64,000 bases of DNA from Calidihabitans tengchongensis (GTDB taxonomy: Bacteria; Sysuimicrobiota; Sysuimicrobiia; Sysuimicrobiales; Kaftiobacteriaceae): positions 1 through 64,000 of the forward strand of contig JAVKIE010000013.1 in NCBI GenBank assembly GCA_031459615.1, in the 5' to 3' direction. The translations under genes and the position numbers were made by a program. The first letter of the stretch is position 1, and every line of letters starts with the position of its first letter. Below are positions 49,922 to 58,613 of the stretch, piece after piece. The notes under the pieces are model-generated. The model had not been told where the DNA came from and ran no database searches. It saw nothing but the letters and a program-made list of their open reading frames with translations.

Positions 49922-51205
49922 TTACGGGTAGAGGCCGCGGGCCAGCAGGGCGTCGGCGACCCGCCCGATGGCGTAGATCAGGGCGGCGGTGCGCAGGTCC
50001 ACGCCCCGTTCCCGGGCCAGCAGTTCGACTCCGTGGAACGCCTGGACCATGACCTGCTCCAGCCGCCGGGTGATCTCGTCTGCGCTCCAGAAGAACGACT
50101 GCAGATCCTGGACCCACTCGAAGTAGGAGACCGTCACCCCGCCGGCATTGGCCAGGATGTCGGGGACCACCAGCACGCCCCGGTCGTCCAGGATCTGGTC
50201 GGCCTCGGGGGTGGTGGGGCCGTTGGCGGCCTCCACGATCATCCGGGCCTGGACCCGGGCGGCATTGCGGGCGGTGATCTGGCCCTCGACCGCGGCCGGC
50301 ACCAGGATCTCGCAGGGCAGTTCCAGCAGCTGCTCGTTGGTGACGGTCCGGGCGCGGGGAAACCCCTGGACGCGGCCCGTGCGGCGCACGTGCTCGGCGA
50401 CCTCCCACGGGTTCAGCCCGGCCGGGTTGTAGATGCCCCCGAACACGTCGCTCACGGCCACCACCCGGCACCCCAGGTCGTGGAGCAGGCAGGCGGCCAC
50501 CGAGCCCACGTTGCCGAACCCCTGCACTACCACCCGGCTGCCGGCCAGGGGCAGGCCCGCCAGCGCGGCCGCCTCCCGCGCAACGATGGCGACGCCCCGG
50601 CCGGTGGCGTCCCGCCGCCCGGCGGAGCCGCCGATGCTCAGCGGCTTGCCGGTCACCACCGCCGGCACCGAGTGCCCCCGGTGCATGCTGAAGGTGTCCA
50701 TGATCCAGGCCATGACCTGCTCGTTGGTGCCCACGTCGGGGGCGGGGATGTCGGCGTCAGGACCCATCAGGACGCTGATCTCGGTGGCGTAGCGCCGGGT
50801 CAGGCGTTCGAGCTCGCTCCGGGACAGGGCCGCCGGGTCGCAGGCCACGCCTCCCTTGGCCCCTCCGTAGGGCAGGTGCATCAGGGCGCACTTCCAGGTC
50901 ATCAGCATGGCCAGCGCCCGCACCTCGGCCAGGTCCACCTGGGGGCTGTAGCGGATGCCGCCCTTGGTGGGCCCCAGGACCGTGCTGTGGTGCACCCGGT
51001 AGCCGGTGAAGACCTGTACCGAGCCGTCGTCCATGCGCACGGGAAAGGCGACAGCCAGTTCGCGGTTGGGCGTGACCAGGTAGTCGCGGATGCCCCGGGG
51101 CAGGGCCAGGTGATCGGCGGCGCGGTGGAACTGGCGCAGGGCGGCGTCCCAGGGGTCCTCGGTCCGGGTCGCGGGCGGAGCGGACGGTTGGGGGGCGGAC
51201 GCCAC
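49922..51205 (-). CDS. gdhA: Glutamate/leucine-type dehydrogenase
   Basis: A 427-residue protein with the GDH signature (KGGIRYSP; catalytic Lys in LPYGGAKGG; GPDADIPAPDVGTN) and the Rossmann motif VVQGFGNVGSVAACLLHDLG. It interconverts glutamate and 2-oxoglutarate with NH3. GTG at 51205 is chosen because GGGAGG lies seven bases upstream and it is just inside the preceding gene. Coenzyme preference is not certain. Confidence 0.93.
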   Translation of the reverse strand: MASAPQPSAPPATRTEDPWDAALRQFHRAADHLALPRGIRDYLVTPNRELAVAFPVRMDDGSVQVFTGYRVHHSTVLGPTKGGIRYSPQVDLAEVRALAMLMTWKCALMHLPYGGAKGGVACDPAALSRSELERLTRRYATEISVLMGPDADIPAPDVGTNEQVMAWIMDTFSMHRGHSVPAVVTGKPLSIGGSAGRRDATGRGVAIVAREAAALAGLPLAGSRVVVQGFGNVGSVAACLLHDLGCRVVAVSDVFGGIYNPAGLNPWEVAEHVRRTGRVQGFPRARTVTNEQLLELPCEILVPAAVEGQITARNAARVQARMIVEAANGPTTPEADQILDDRGVLVVPDILANAGGVTVSYFEWVQDLQSFFWSADEITRRLEQVMVQAFHGVELLARERGVDLRTAALIYAIGRVADALLARGLYP

Positions 51206-51207
51206 GG

Positions 51208-52164
51208 TCAGTCCTCCCGGCGCTCGAAGGTGATCCACGCCGGCTGGCGCACGAATCCCAGCAGGGTGTTGACGCGCAGCATGGGCGCGTTCAGCGAGTC
51301 GTTCCAGGTGCGGATCTCCCGGTATCCCTGCCGCCGCGCGTAGTCAATCACCCGCAGCTTCAGGGCCAGCGCGATCCCCCGGCCCCGGTACGCCCGGCGG
51401 ACGCCGGTGAGCCCCTGGTAGAGCACGTCGGGCAGCCGCTGGCTGCGGAGGACGACGCTTTCCCCCACGCACCGCTCTCCGTCCAGGGCCAGGATGTGGC
51501 CGTCGGGCAGGTAGTCGGGATTGTCCAGCAGGCGCTGGCGGTACTCCTCCCGCGTCGGCGGGGTGTAGGGCTCGGGCTGGGGGATGTCGGCGGCGACGGT
51601 GGTGTGCAGGTCGTACAGGGTGGCCAGCCAGTCCGGGTCGCGCTCCCGCAGCTCGGCGGCGGTGATCAGCCTGATCCCCCCGGTGCGGGCCGCCCGTGAC
51701 GAGAGCGGCGCCGGGTCAAAGGACGCCACCAGGAGGCGCGACTCCCATGCCCGACGGATCTCGCGGAAGCCCCGGTCCTGCACGAACCGCAGGCTGCGGG
51801 CGAAGGTCTCCCGCACGCCGGCCCATAGCACGGCCGGCCGCAGGGGCTGCATCGCCTCCACCAGTGCTCCGTACAGTCTCTTGCCGATGCCCAGCCCCTG
51901 GCGGTCCGGGCGGACGACGATCTCCACCCACAGCTTCCGGGGGTGGTACATGCTGCTGACGTGGTGGTACTCGGCCATGCCGACTATCCCGCTGCCGTCC
52001 TCCGCCACCAGGCGGTGCAGGCGCAGGCGGACCCCGTCGTATCGGGCGTCTTCGTGGCGCCACTCGGCCTCCGACCACGGATAGTCGGCGTACACGGCGG
52101 AGGCGACGGCCACGGCCGCCGGATAGTCCCGGTCCTCGAAGGGTCGGATCGCCGGGGAGGTCAC
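51208..52164 (-). CDS. Tandem GNAT acetyltransferase
   Basis: A 318-residue protein with two GNAT domains. The first has the acetyl-CoA loop VVRPDRQGLGIGKRLYGALV (residues 83-102). The second has VRRAYRGRGIALALKLRVIDYAR (255-277) and NDSLNAPMLRVNTLLGF. The double layout is like aminoglycoside and other small-molecule acetyltransferases and mycothiol synthase. Substrate unknown. The GTG start has GAAGG eight bases upstream. It is two bases in front of gdhA. Confidence 0.82.
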   Translation of the reverse strand: MTSPAIRPFEDRDYPAAVAVASAVYADYPWSEAEWRHEDARYDGVRLRLHRLVAEDGSGIVGMAEYHHVSSMYHPRKLWVEIVVRPDRQGLGIGKRLYGALVEAMQPLRPAVLWAGVRETFARSLRFVQDRGFREIRRAWESRLLVASFDPAPLSSRAARTGGIRLITAAELRERDPDWLATLYDLHTTVAADIPQPEPYTPPTREEYRQRLLDNPDYLPDGHILALDGERCVGESVVLRSQRLPDVLYQGLTGVRRAYRGRGIALALKLRVIDYARRQGYREIRTWNDSLNAPMLRVNTLLGFVRQPAWITFERRED

Positions 52165-52208
52165 GGATGATACCTTCGCACACCCGCCGGGGGAGGCGCA
52201 ACCCCCAC

Positions 52209-53342
52209 TTACAGCAGTCGGGCCACCTGCTCGCCCGCCACGAAGCCTACGGCGGCGATCCCCAGCCCCACGAGGAACATGTCCAGACCGCTGCGCAAGG
52301 CGCTGCGGCCCGTGAAGACGCTGCGGGCCGCGCCCACCAGGAAGTGGGACAGCATGCTGACGGCAAAGGACGTCCAGGTGGCCGCCGCGCCGTCCAGGAC
52401 CAGGAACGGGATCACGGGGATGAGGGCCCCCACGGCGGTGGCCATGCCCGTGATCCCTCCTTCCCGCAGGGGGGAGAAGGCCGTCTGCCCGATGCCCAGC
52501 TCCATCTGGACCTGTTCCTGCAGGGCCCGGTCGGGATGGCGCATGACCTCCCGGGCCGCCAGCGCCGCCGCTTCGGGGGTCATCCCCCGGGCCTGGTACA
52601 GGATGGCCAGTTCGGCCTCTTCGAGGTCCGGCATCACCCGCAGTTCTTCCCGTTCCATGGCGATCTCGTGGGCGTAGACCTCGCGCTCGCTCGTGGCGGC
52701 CAGGTAGCTGCTGCTTCCCATGGAAAGGGCGTCGGCGATGAGCCCGGCCACCCCGGAGACGATGATCAGGTGGGCCGGGGCGTTCGCCCCCAGGACGCCC
52801 ATCACCAGGCCGAAGTTCGCCGTCAGCCCGTCGTTGAAGCCGTAAACGGCGTTGCGCAGGAAGCCCCCGGAGGCGATGCGATGCCAGGGCTCTCCCGGTG
52901 CGCCGCCCGCCATCCCCGCCAGGCGGGCGGCGTGCTCCGCCGACTCCCGGGCCAGGCGGGCGGCGGCGGCGGCCGCGTCCGGGTGCCGGTAGCGGGCGGC
53001 ACCCCGGAGGTACCCGCGGGTCTCTCGGCCCTCTTCGGCCAGCAGCAGGCCCGCCAGGGCCGCCCACCCCGCGGCGCGACCCAGCAGGGCCGTCAGGCGC
53101 GCCCGCAGGCTGGGGCGGTGAGCCGGCAGGGAGACCCCGGCGGCCCGCAGGAGGTCCGCCCACCGCGCTGCGTGCTGCTCCTCCACCTCCGCCAGTTCCG
53201 CGAACAGGCGAGCCTGCCGGGGATCGCGCGCGGCGGCGGCCAGGCGCCGGTACAGGAAGGCGGCGTCGCCTTCATCCTGCCAGTGGTCTCGCCACGCGGC
53301 GACCTCGGACCGAGAAGGAGAGGGCGGATGGGACGTGCTCAC
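52209..53342 (-). CDS. Ferritin-like/VIT1 fusion, MbfA-type iron or manganese exporter
   Basis: A 377-residue protein. Residues 1-145 form a ferritin/rubrerythrin-like helical domain with EVEEQHAARW and EESAEHAARLAGMAG-type metal positions (EEGRETRGYLRG; RESAEHAARL). Residues about 150-377 form a VIT1/CCC1 transporter domain with NAVYGFNDGLTANFGLVMGV and five helices. Membrane-bound ferritin A exports iron using such a fusion. GTG start with GGAGAA eleven bases upstream. It probably removes excess iron in a heme- and FeS-rich cell. Confidence 0.9.
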   Translation of the reverse strand: MSTSHPPSPSRSEVAAWRDHWQDEGDAAFLYRRLAAAARDPRQARLFAELAEVEEQHAARWADLLRAAGVSLPAHRPSLRARLTALLGRAAGWAALAGLLLAEEGRETRGYLRGAARYRHPDAAAAAARLARESAEHAARLAGMAGGAPGEPWHRIASGGFLRNAVYGFNDGLTANFGLVMGVLGANAPAHLIIVSGVAGLIADALSMGSSSYLAATSEREVYAHEIAMEREELRVMPDLEEAELAILYQARGMTPEAAALAAREVMRHPDRALQEQVQMELGIGQTAFSPLREGGITGMATAVGALIPVIPFLVLDGAAATWTSFAVSMLSHFLVGAARSVFTGRSALRSGLDMFLVGLGIAAVGFVAGEQVARLL

Positions 53343-53384
53343 ACGTATGAGTGTTCTCCGGACTAGGCCGGGCGCCTGCGCGTC

Positions 53385-53414
53385 TTGTGGGAGGGCGGAG
53401 AGCCGCCATATAAT
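53385..53414 (+). promoter_or_regulatory. Promoter of the tRNA pair
   Basis: TTGTGG (53385-53390) and a perfect TATAAT (53409-53414) are separated by 18 bases, with the tRNA-Tyr gene starting 12 bases after the -10 box. It is the clearest sigma-70-type promoter in the window. Confidence 0.75.
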
Positions 53415-53425
53415 GCTAGTCGGTC

Positions 53426-53512
53426 GGGCGGGTACCGAAGCGGCCAAACGGGGCTGACTGTAGATCAGCTGGCGGAATGCCTTCGGAGGTTCGAATCCTT
53501 CCCCGCCCACCA
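53426..53512 (+). tRNA. tRNA-Tyr (GTA)
   Basis: An 87-base class II tRNA. Acceptor arms GGGCGGG (53426-53432) and CCCGCCC (53502-53508) pair, followed by A and encoded CCA. The anticodon GTA is at 53460-53462 in CTGACTGTAGATCAG, and there is a long variable arm. The T loop is GGTTCGAATCC. Structure is complete. Confidence 0.95.
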
Positions 53513-53638
53513 CGGTGGAGGGAAAAGGGAAACGGTGGAGGGAAAAGGGAAGAAGGACGAGGGAAGAAGGAAGAGGGAAAGTGCCAGCCAGGAGAGTGGT
53601 TGTCCCCTTTTCCCTCTTCCCTTTTCCTTCTTCCCTCG
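53513..53638. repeat. Polypurine repeat and long hairpin between tRNA genes
   Basis: CGGTGGAGGGAAAAGGGA occurs twice at a 20-base spacing (53513-53530, 53533-53550). A polypurine arm (53558-53580) is followed by a polypyrimidine arm (53605-53638) that is nearly its reverse complement, with a short loss of an AAGGGAA unit. The hairpin would fold in the tRNA precursor. No coding role is evident. Confidence 0.7.
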
Positions 53639-53641
53639 AGC

Positions 53642-53715
53642 GCGGGGATAGCTCAATGGTAGAGCTCCGGCCTTCCAAGCCGGTGATGCGGGTTCGATTC
53701 CCGTTCCCCGCTCCA
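53642..53715 (+). tRNA. tRNA-Gly (TCC)
   Basis: A 74-base tRNA. Acceptor arms GCGGGGA (53642-53648) and TCCCCGC (53705-53711) pair, followed by T and encoded CCA. The anticodon TCC is at 53674-53676 in CCTTCCAAG. D and T arms (GCTCAATGGTAGAGC; GGTTCGATTCC) are regular. Confidence 0.96.
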
Positions 53716-53777
53716 CGGTCCGCTGCCGCGGCCGCTCCCGTCACCTGTTCGTGACCACGCGGCGGTACGGATCTGTC

Positions 53778-54347
53778 GTGGGTGACCTTCTCGTGAGGCG
53801 GGTCATCGCAGCCCTCCTGGTCGGCGGTGTCCTGCTGGGGCCGGGGCCGCTGTCGGCCCAGGAGCCCATCCGGGTGGCGGTGGTCGAGTTTGCCGACGAC
53901 AGCGTGGACGGCTTCCGCATCGGCGCCTCCCGCATGCACGCCGAGTTTGCCGAGCTGCTGGCCCGCTCCGGGGGCGGCCGACTGCAGGTGGTGCCCGTGG
54001 CCCAGGTCGAGTCGGCGCTGCGGGCGCGGGGGGTGGGGCCGGAGGATCTCTCCCGGCCGTTTGGGGGATCCGCGCTGGCCGCTGCGGTGGGAGCCCGGTG
54101 GCTGGTGAGGGGACGGTGGACGGTCCTGGAGGTGGACCGCCCCGAGGTGCCGCCGGTCCCCGACGACCTGATCCGTCCCGTGCTGGTGCACGCCGCCCTG
54201 GAAGTCCAGGTTCTGGACGTGACCGAGCGGCGCCTGGTGATGCGGGACCTGGTGTCCACCACCACCGTGGCGACAGGGATCCACAGCCTGCGGGACGCGG
54301 CGCGCGAAGTGCTACGCCGGGCCGCGGCCCGGGTCGCCGGCCTGTAG
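53778..54347 (+). CDS. Secreted CsgG/LpoB-like protein
   Basis: A protein of about 189 residues with a signal peptide (RRVIAALLVGGVLLGPGPLSA) and a domain of the CsgG/FlgP/LpoB type: IRVAVVEFADDSV near the start, QVVPVAQVESALRARG and a C-terminal REVLRRAAARVAGL helix. Such proteins are outer-envelope assembly factors. GTG at 53778 is my choice of start; GTGs at 53751 and 53793 are alternatives. It follows tRNA-Gly. Confidence 0.6.
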   Translation: MGDLLVRRVIAALLVGGVLLGPGPLSAQEPIRVAVVEFADDSVDGFRIGASRMHAEFAELLARSGGGRLQVVPVAQVESALRARGVGPEDLSRPFGGSALAAAVGARWLVRGRWTVLEVDRPEVPPVPDDLIRPVLVHAALEVQVLDVTERRLVMRDLVSTTTVATGIHSLRDAAREVLRRAAARVAGL

Positions 54348-54427
54348 GCGGGCACCCGCGGGAGCGCAGTCCTGGCCGCGAGGGGAGCGCCGGCCGCATC
54401 CGCCGGCGCGCCGATCCCAGGAGTCCG

Positions 54428-55321
54428 GTGGCCGAGGTGAGAAGCCTACTTCCCGTGGCGGCGACCATCCTCGACGGCAGGGCTCTGGCCGCGCAGATCG
54501 AAGCCGAGGTGGCCGCCCAGGCGCAGGCGCTGACCTCCCGCTACGGGGTGTCTCCGGCCTTGGCGGCCATCCTGGTGGGCGACGACCCGGCCTCCCACCT
54601 GTACGTGCGGCGCAAGGCCGAAGCCTGCGGCCGCGCGGGGATGCGGTCGGAGACGTTCCACCTGCCGGCCGACGCCTCCCAGGAAGAGGTCCTGGCCCTC
54701 ATCGACCAGCTCAACGCCCGGGCCGACATCCATGGCATCCTCCCCCAGCAGCCGATGCCCGCCCACATCGACCCCCGGGCGGTGTTCGACCGGATCCACC
54801 CCGCCAAGGACGTGGACGGGTTGGGACCGGCGAACATGGCGGCGCTGCTGGTGGGCCGGCCGCACCTGGTGCCCTGTACCCCGGCGGGGGTGATGCGGCT
54901 GCTGGCCCACGCGGGGATCGACCCGGCCGGCCGCGAGGCGGTGGTGGTGGGCCGCAGCATCATCGTGGGGCGCCCCATGGCCCTGCTGCTCCTCAACGCC
55001 CACGCCACCGTCACCTGGTGCCACACCCGGACCCGGGACCTGGCCGCTCACACCCGGCGGGCCGACATCCTGGTGGTGGCCGCCGGCCGCCCCGGCCTGA
55101 TCACGGGCCCCATGATCAAGCCGGGGGCGGTAGTGATCGACGTCGGGATTTCCCGGAAAGACGGCAAGCTGGTAGGGGATGTGGAGTTTGCCTCGGCCGT
55201 TGAGGTGGCCGGGTGGATCACCCCGGTGCCGGGCGGTGTCGGCCCCATGACCATCGCCATGCTGCTGCACAACACCGTGCGGGCGGCCGAGCAGCAGCTC
55301 CGGGCGGGCCGCATCGTCTGA
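54428..55321 (+). CDS. folD: Methylene-tetrahydrofolate dehydrogenase/cyclohydrolase FolD
   Basis: A 297-residue bifunctional enzyme interconverting methylene-, methenyl- and formyl-tetrahydrofolate. It has the active-site YVRRKAEACGRAG (Lys as catalytic base), GILPQQPMPAHI, PAKDVDGLGPANM, the NADP-binding GRSIIVGRPMA and PVPGGVGPMTIAMLLHNT motifs. AGGAG lies five bases before the GTG start. Normal length. Confidence 0.95.
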   Translation: MAEVRSLLPVAATILDGRALAAQIEAEVAAQAQALTSRYGVSPALAAILVGDDPASHLYVRRKAEACGRAGMRSETFHLPADASQEEVLALIDQLNARADIHGILPQQPMPAHIDPRAVFDRIHPAKDVDGLGPANMAALLVGRPHLVPCTPAGVMRLLAHAGIDPAGREAVVVGRSIIVGRPMALLLLNAHATVTWCHTRTRDLAAHTRRADILVVAAGRPGLITGPMIKPGAVVIDVGISRKDGKLVGDVEFASAVEVAGWITPVPGGVGPMTIAMLLHNTVRAAEQQLRAGRIV

Positions 55322-55430
55322 GAACCCGGGCGCGGGATCGCCCGCCGCGCGGCGTCGGGGCGCTCCCGAGAGCCCGGCGCCGACCGCGCGGGTGGGCGTC
55401 ACCCGGCGGAAGAGCACCGCCGGAAAATTT

Positions 55431-55514
55431 GGGGTCAGACCCCCACGATCGCAGGTTCCCGCAGAGGCGTGTCGCATGAATGGGGGACATCGCGGAATTT
55501 TGGGGTCAGACCCC
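55431..55514. repeat. Pair of GGGGTC-A-GACCCC palindromes
   Basis: The 13-base palindrome occurs at 55431-55443 and 55502-55514, in both cases preceded by GGAAAATTT or GGAATTTT. Spacing is 71 bases. Such units resemble REP-like palindromes often dispersed by REP-associated transposases. They lie between folD and folC. No transposase is seen nearby. Confidence 0.75.
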
Positions 55515-55569
55515 TTCCTGTCGCAGAAGCGGGGGTAGGTCGCATCCGCACCGAAGATGGAGAGGCGCG

Positions 55570-56913
55570 GTGACATACGCTGAGGCTGTGGCGTACATCG
55601 ACGGGCTGCTGGGCCGGCCGCGGCCGGCGGGCGGGCCCCCGACCGCCAAGATCCTCCGGACGGCGGACCTGCTCTCCCGCCTGGGGGATCCGCACCACCG
55701 CGTCCCGACGGTCCTGGTGGCCGGCACCAAAGGCAAGGGTTCCACGGCGGCCATGCTGGCTGCGATGATGCGCGCCTGCGGATCGCGGGTGGGCCTGTAC
55801 ACCAAGCCGCACCTGGTGGATTACCGGGAGAGGATCCAGGTGGACGGCGAGATGATCGCCCCGGACGCGCTGGCCGCCCTGGTGGAGCGGGTGCGCCCCC
55901 ACGTGGAGGCGATGGCCGCCCATCCGCTGGGCCTGCCCACCTACTTTGAGGTCTCCGTGGCTCTGGCCTTCCTTCACTTCGCGGATGCGGGGGTGGACCT
56001 GGCGGTGGTGGAGGTCGGGCTGGGAGGGCGCCTGGACGCCACCAACGTCAGCGACCCCGTCCTGGCGGTCCTCACGCCGGTCAGCTACGACCACATGGAG
56101 GTGCTGGGGAGCACCCTGGACGCCATCGCCCGGGAGAAGGCCGGCATCGTCCGCCGCAACGGGGTGGTGGTGAGCGCTCCCCAGGCCCCCGAGCCTCTGG
56201 CCGCCATCATCGACGTGTGCACCCGCCACCGGGCCCGGCTGCGGCTGGTAGCCGAGGAGATGCGCTGGCAGGTCCTGGACAGCACCCCCTACCGCCAGAC
56301 CGTCGCCCTGGCGGGTCCGGCCGCCGACTATGGCGCGATCCAGCTCCCCCTGGTGGGCGCCCACCAGGCCGCCAATTTGGCCACCGCGGTGGCCTCCGCC
56401 GAGGTCCTGTCCTGCCGGGGATATCGGTTCGATCCGCAGGCGGCGGGCCCGGCCCTGGCGGCGCTGCGCTGGCCGGGACGGATCGAGGTCGTTGCCGAGC
56501 GTCCCTACGTGGTGGTGGACGTGGCCCACAACCCGGCGTCCCTCGCGGCGCTGCGGCAGACCCTGGAGGCCGTCTTTCCCGGCCGACGGGTCATCCTGGT
56601 CTACGGCATGGTGGCCACCCATGACCACCGCATGTGCACCGGCCTGATCGCGCCCCTGGCGGCGGCCGCCGTGGTCACCGTCCCCCGGCATGTCCGGCCT
56701 CTGCCGGCGGAGGTCCTGGCCGCCGAGGTGGCCCGGTACGTCTCCCGGGTGGACGTGGTCCCCGACCGCCACGAGGCTGTCCGCCGGGCCCGGGACCTGG
56801 CCGGCCCGGAGGATGTGGTGGTGGTGACCGGGTCGTTCTTCCTGGTGGGAGACGCCCGCGCGGATCTGTTCCGGGAGGTCTCGCCTGCGGCGCGAAGTCC
56901 GGGACAGGCCTGA
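55570..56913 (+). CDS. folC: Folylpolyglutamate/dihydrofolate synthase FolC
   Basis: A 447-residue Mur-ligase-like ATPase with P-loop VAGTKGKGSTAAML and GLGGRLDATNVSDPV, the FolC signature. It adds glutamate to folates (and may make dihydrofolate from dihydropteroate). GTG start with GGAGAGG upstream. It is near folD, giving a small folate cluster. Normal length. Confidence 0.95.
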   Translation: MTYAEAVAYIDGLLGRPRPAGGPPTAKILRTADLLSRLGDPHHRVPTVLVAGTKGKGSTAAMLAAMMRACGSRVGLYTKPHLVDYRERIQVDGEMIAPDALAALVERVRPHVEAMAAHPLGLPTYFEVSVALAFLHFADAGVDLAVVEVGLGGRLDATNVSDPVLAVLTPVSYDHMEVLGSTLDAIAREKAGIVRRNGVVVSAPQAPEPLAAIIDVCTRHRARLRLVAEEMRWQVLDSTPYRQTVALAGPAADYGAIQLPLVGAHQAANLATAVASAEVLSCRGYRFDPQAAGPALAALRWPGRIEVVAERPYVVVDVAHNPASLAALRQTLEAVFPGRRVILVYGMVATHDHRMCTGLIAPLAAAAVVTVPRHVRPLPAEVLAAEVARYVSRVDVVPDRHEAVRRARDLAGPEDVVVVTGSFFLVGDARADLFREVSPAARSPGQA

Positions 56914-56966
56914 TCGGTCAGGCCGCGGACGGGTACCTGTACACTGGAGAGGGAACGGGACCGCCT

Positions 56967-58613
56967 GTGTGGGTGGACGCGATCGTCGACGACATCCTGC
57001 GCACCCGCCCGGCCGACGCCTACGTGGTTAACGACGCCAAGAGCCCGTCGGGGCCCATCCACGTCGGGTCGCTGCGGGGCGTGATCCTGCACGACTGCGT
57101 CGCCCGCGGCCTGCGGGACCGCGGCCGGTCGGTCCGCTTTCTGTACGGATTTGACGACTACGACCCCCTGGACGCGGTGCCCGCCGGCGCGCCTCCGGAG
57201 TGGGCCCGCCACCTGGGCCGGCCGCTGGCCGACGTGCCGTCTCCGGCCGGAGACGGCATCAGCTTCGCCCGCCACTACGGCCAGGCGTTTGCGGAGGTCT
57301 TCACCCGCCTGGGAGTCCATCCGGAGGTGTACTGGACCAGCGAGTGGTATCGCGCCGGGAAGTTCAACGACGCCATCCGGATCGCCCTGGACCGGGCCGA
57401 CGACCTCATCCAGATCGACCGGGAGATCAGCGGGAGCAGCCGGGCCGAGCGCCACCCGGTGCAGGTCCTGTGCGAGCGCTGCGGCCGCATCGGCACCACC
57501 GTCGTCATCGGGTGGGACGGGCGGGAGGTCGCCTACGAGTGCCGGCCCGACAAGGTGGCGTGGGCGCAGGGGTGTGGCCACCGGGGGCGGCGGTCGCCCT
57601 TCGACGGCGGCAGCAAGCTGCAGTACAAGGTGGAGTGGGCCGCCAAGTGGTGGATCCTGCAGGTGTCCGTGGAGGGCGCCGGCAAGGACCACATGACCCG
57701 CGGCGGCAGCCACGACGTGGCCAGCGCCATCTGCGAGCGCATCTTCGGCTGCCGGCCCCCGTACCCGATCCCCTACGAGTGGTTCCTGGTGGGCGGCCGG
57801 AAGATGAGCAGCAGCAGGGGGGTGGGGATGCCCGCCCAGGAGCTGGTGAAGATCCTGCGCCCCGAGCTGGCGCGTTTCCTGATGGTGCGGCCCCACCACC
57901 GCCAGCAGATCAACTTCGACCCCGGCGGGGACACCATCCCGCGCCTGTACGACGAATACGACCGCGCCGCGGCCGCCTACTACCAGGAGGTGACGCCCCG
58001 CACTCCGGCGGAGGCGGACCTGCTGCGCGACCACGCCCGGACCTTCTACTACGCCCAGCCCGACCGCCCGCCCCCCCGGTGCTTCCGGATGCGGTTCAGC
58101 AAGGTGGCCTACCTGACCCAGATGCCCACCGTGGACCTGATGGCGGCCGCCGAGGCCGACAAAGGCGCGCCCCTGACCGAGGCCGACCGGGAGGAACTGC
58201 GCCGCAGGGTGGAGGACGCGCGCCGGTGGCTGCAGACCTATGCCCCCGACCACTACCGCTTCCAGGTCCAGCCCACGCTGCCGGCGGTGGACCTGGACGC
58301 CTCCCAGCGGGAGTTCCTGGCCCGGCTGGCGGCGGCCATCGCCGAGCGGCCCCGGTGGTCCGGCGAGGACCTGCACGCCCGCATCCACGCCCTCAAGCAG
58401 GACCTGGGCCTGCCCGCCCCGCGGGCGTTTTCCGCGATCTACCTGGCGTTTCTGGGCAAACCCTCCGGCCCTCAGGCCGGGTGGCTCCTGGCGTCCCTGG
58501 ACCGGGAATTCGTCCTGCGGCGGCTGGCGGAGGCATCCCGGCCGTCCTCGGCGGCGGGCGCGCCGTCGGCCGCCCGCCCCGACCCGCCCGGGGGGAGGTC
58601 CGCTCCGCCATGA
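56967..58613 (+). CDS. lysS: Class I lysyl-tRNA synthetase
   Basis: A 548-residue class I synthetase with the HIGH-type motif PSGPIHVGSL (about 27-36) and KMSSSRG (about 279-285). The zinc-finger-like C-E-R-C and ECRPDKVAWAQGCGH cysteines lie in the insertion. This is the archaeal-type enzyme used for lysine in a minority of bacteria, in place of class II LysS. GTG start. It overlaps the next gene by four bases. Confidence 0.93.
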   Translation: MWVDAIVDDILRTRPADAYVVNDAKSPSGPIHVGSLRGVILHDCVARGLRDRGRSVRFLYGFDDYDPLDAVPAGAPPEWARHLGRPLADVPSPAGDGISFARHYGQAFAEVFTRLGVHPEVYWTSEWYRAGKFNDAIRIALDRADDLIQIDREISGSSRAERHPVQVLCERCGRIGTTVVIGWDGREVAYECRPDKVAWAQGCGHRGRRSPFDGGSKLQYKVEWAAKWWILQVSVEGAGKDHMTRGGSHDVASAICERIFGCRPPYPIPYEWFLVGGRKMSSSRGVGMPAQELVKILRPELARFLMVRPHHRQQINFDPGGDTIPRLYDEYDRAAAAYYQEVTPRTPAEADLLRDHARTFYYAQPDRPPPRCFRMRFSKVAYLTQMPTVDLMAAAEADKGAPLTEADREELRRRVEDARRWLQTYAPDHYRFQVQPTLPAVDLDASQREFLARLAAAIAERPRWSGEDLHARIHALKQDLGLPAPRAFSAIYLAFLGKPSGPQAGWLLASLDREFVLRRLAEASRPSSAAGAPSAARPDPPGGRSAPP

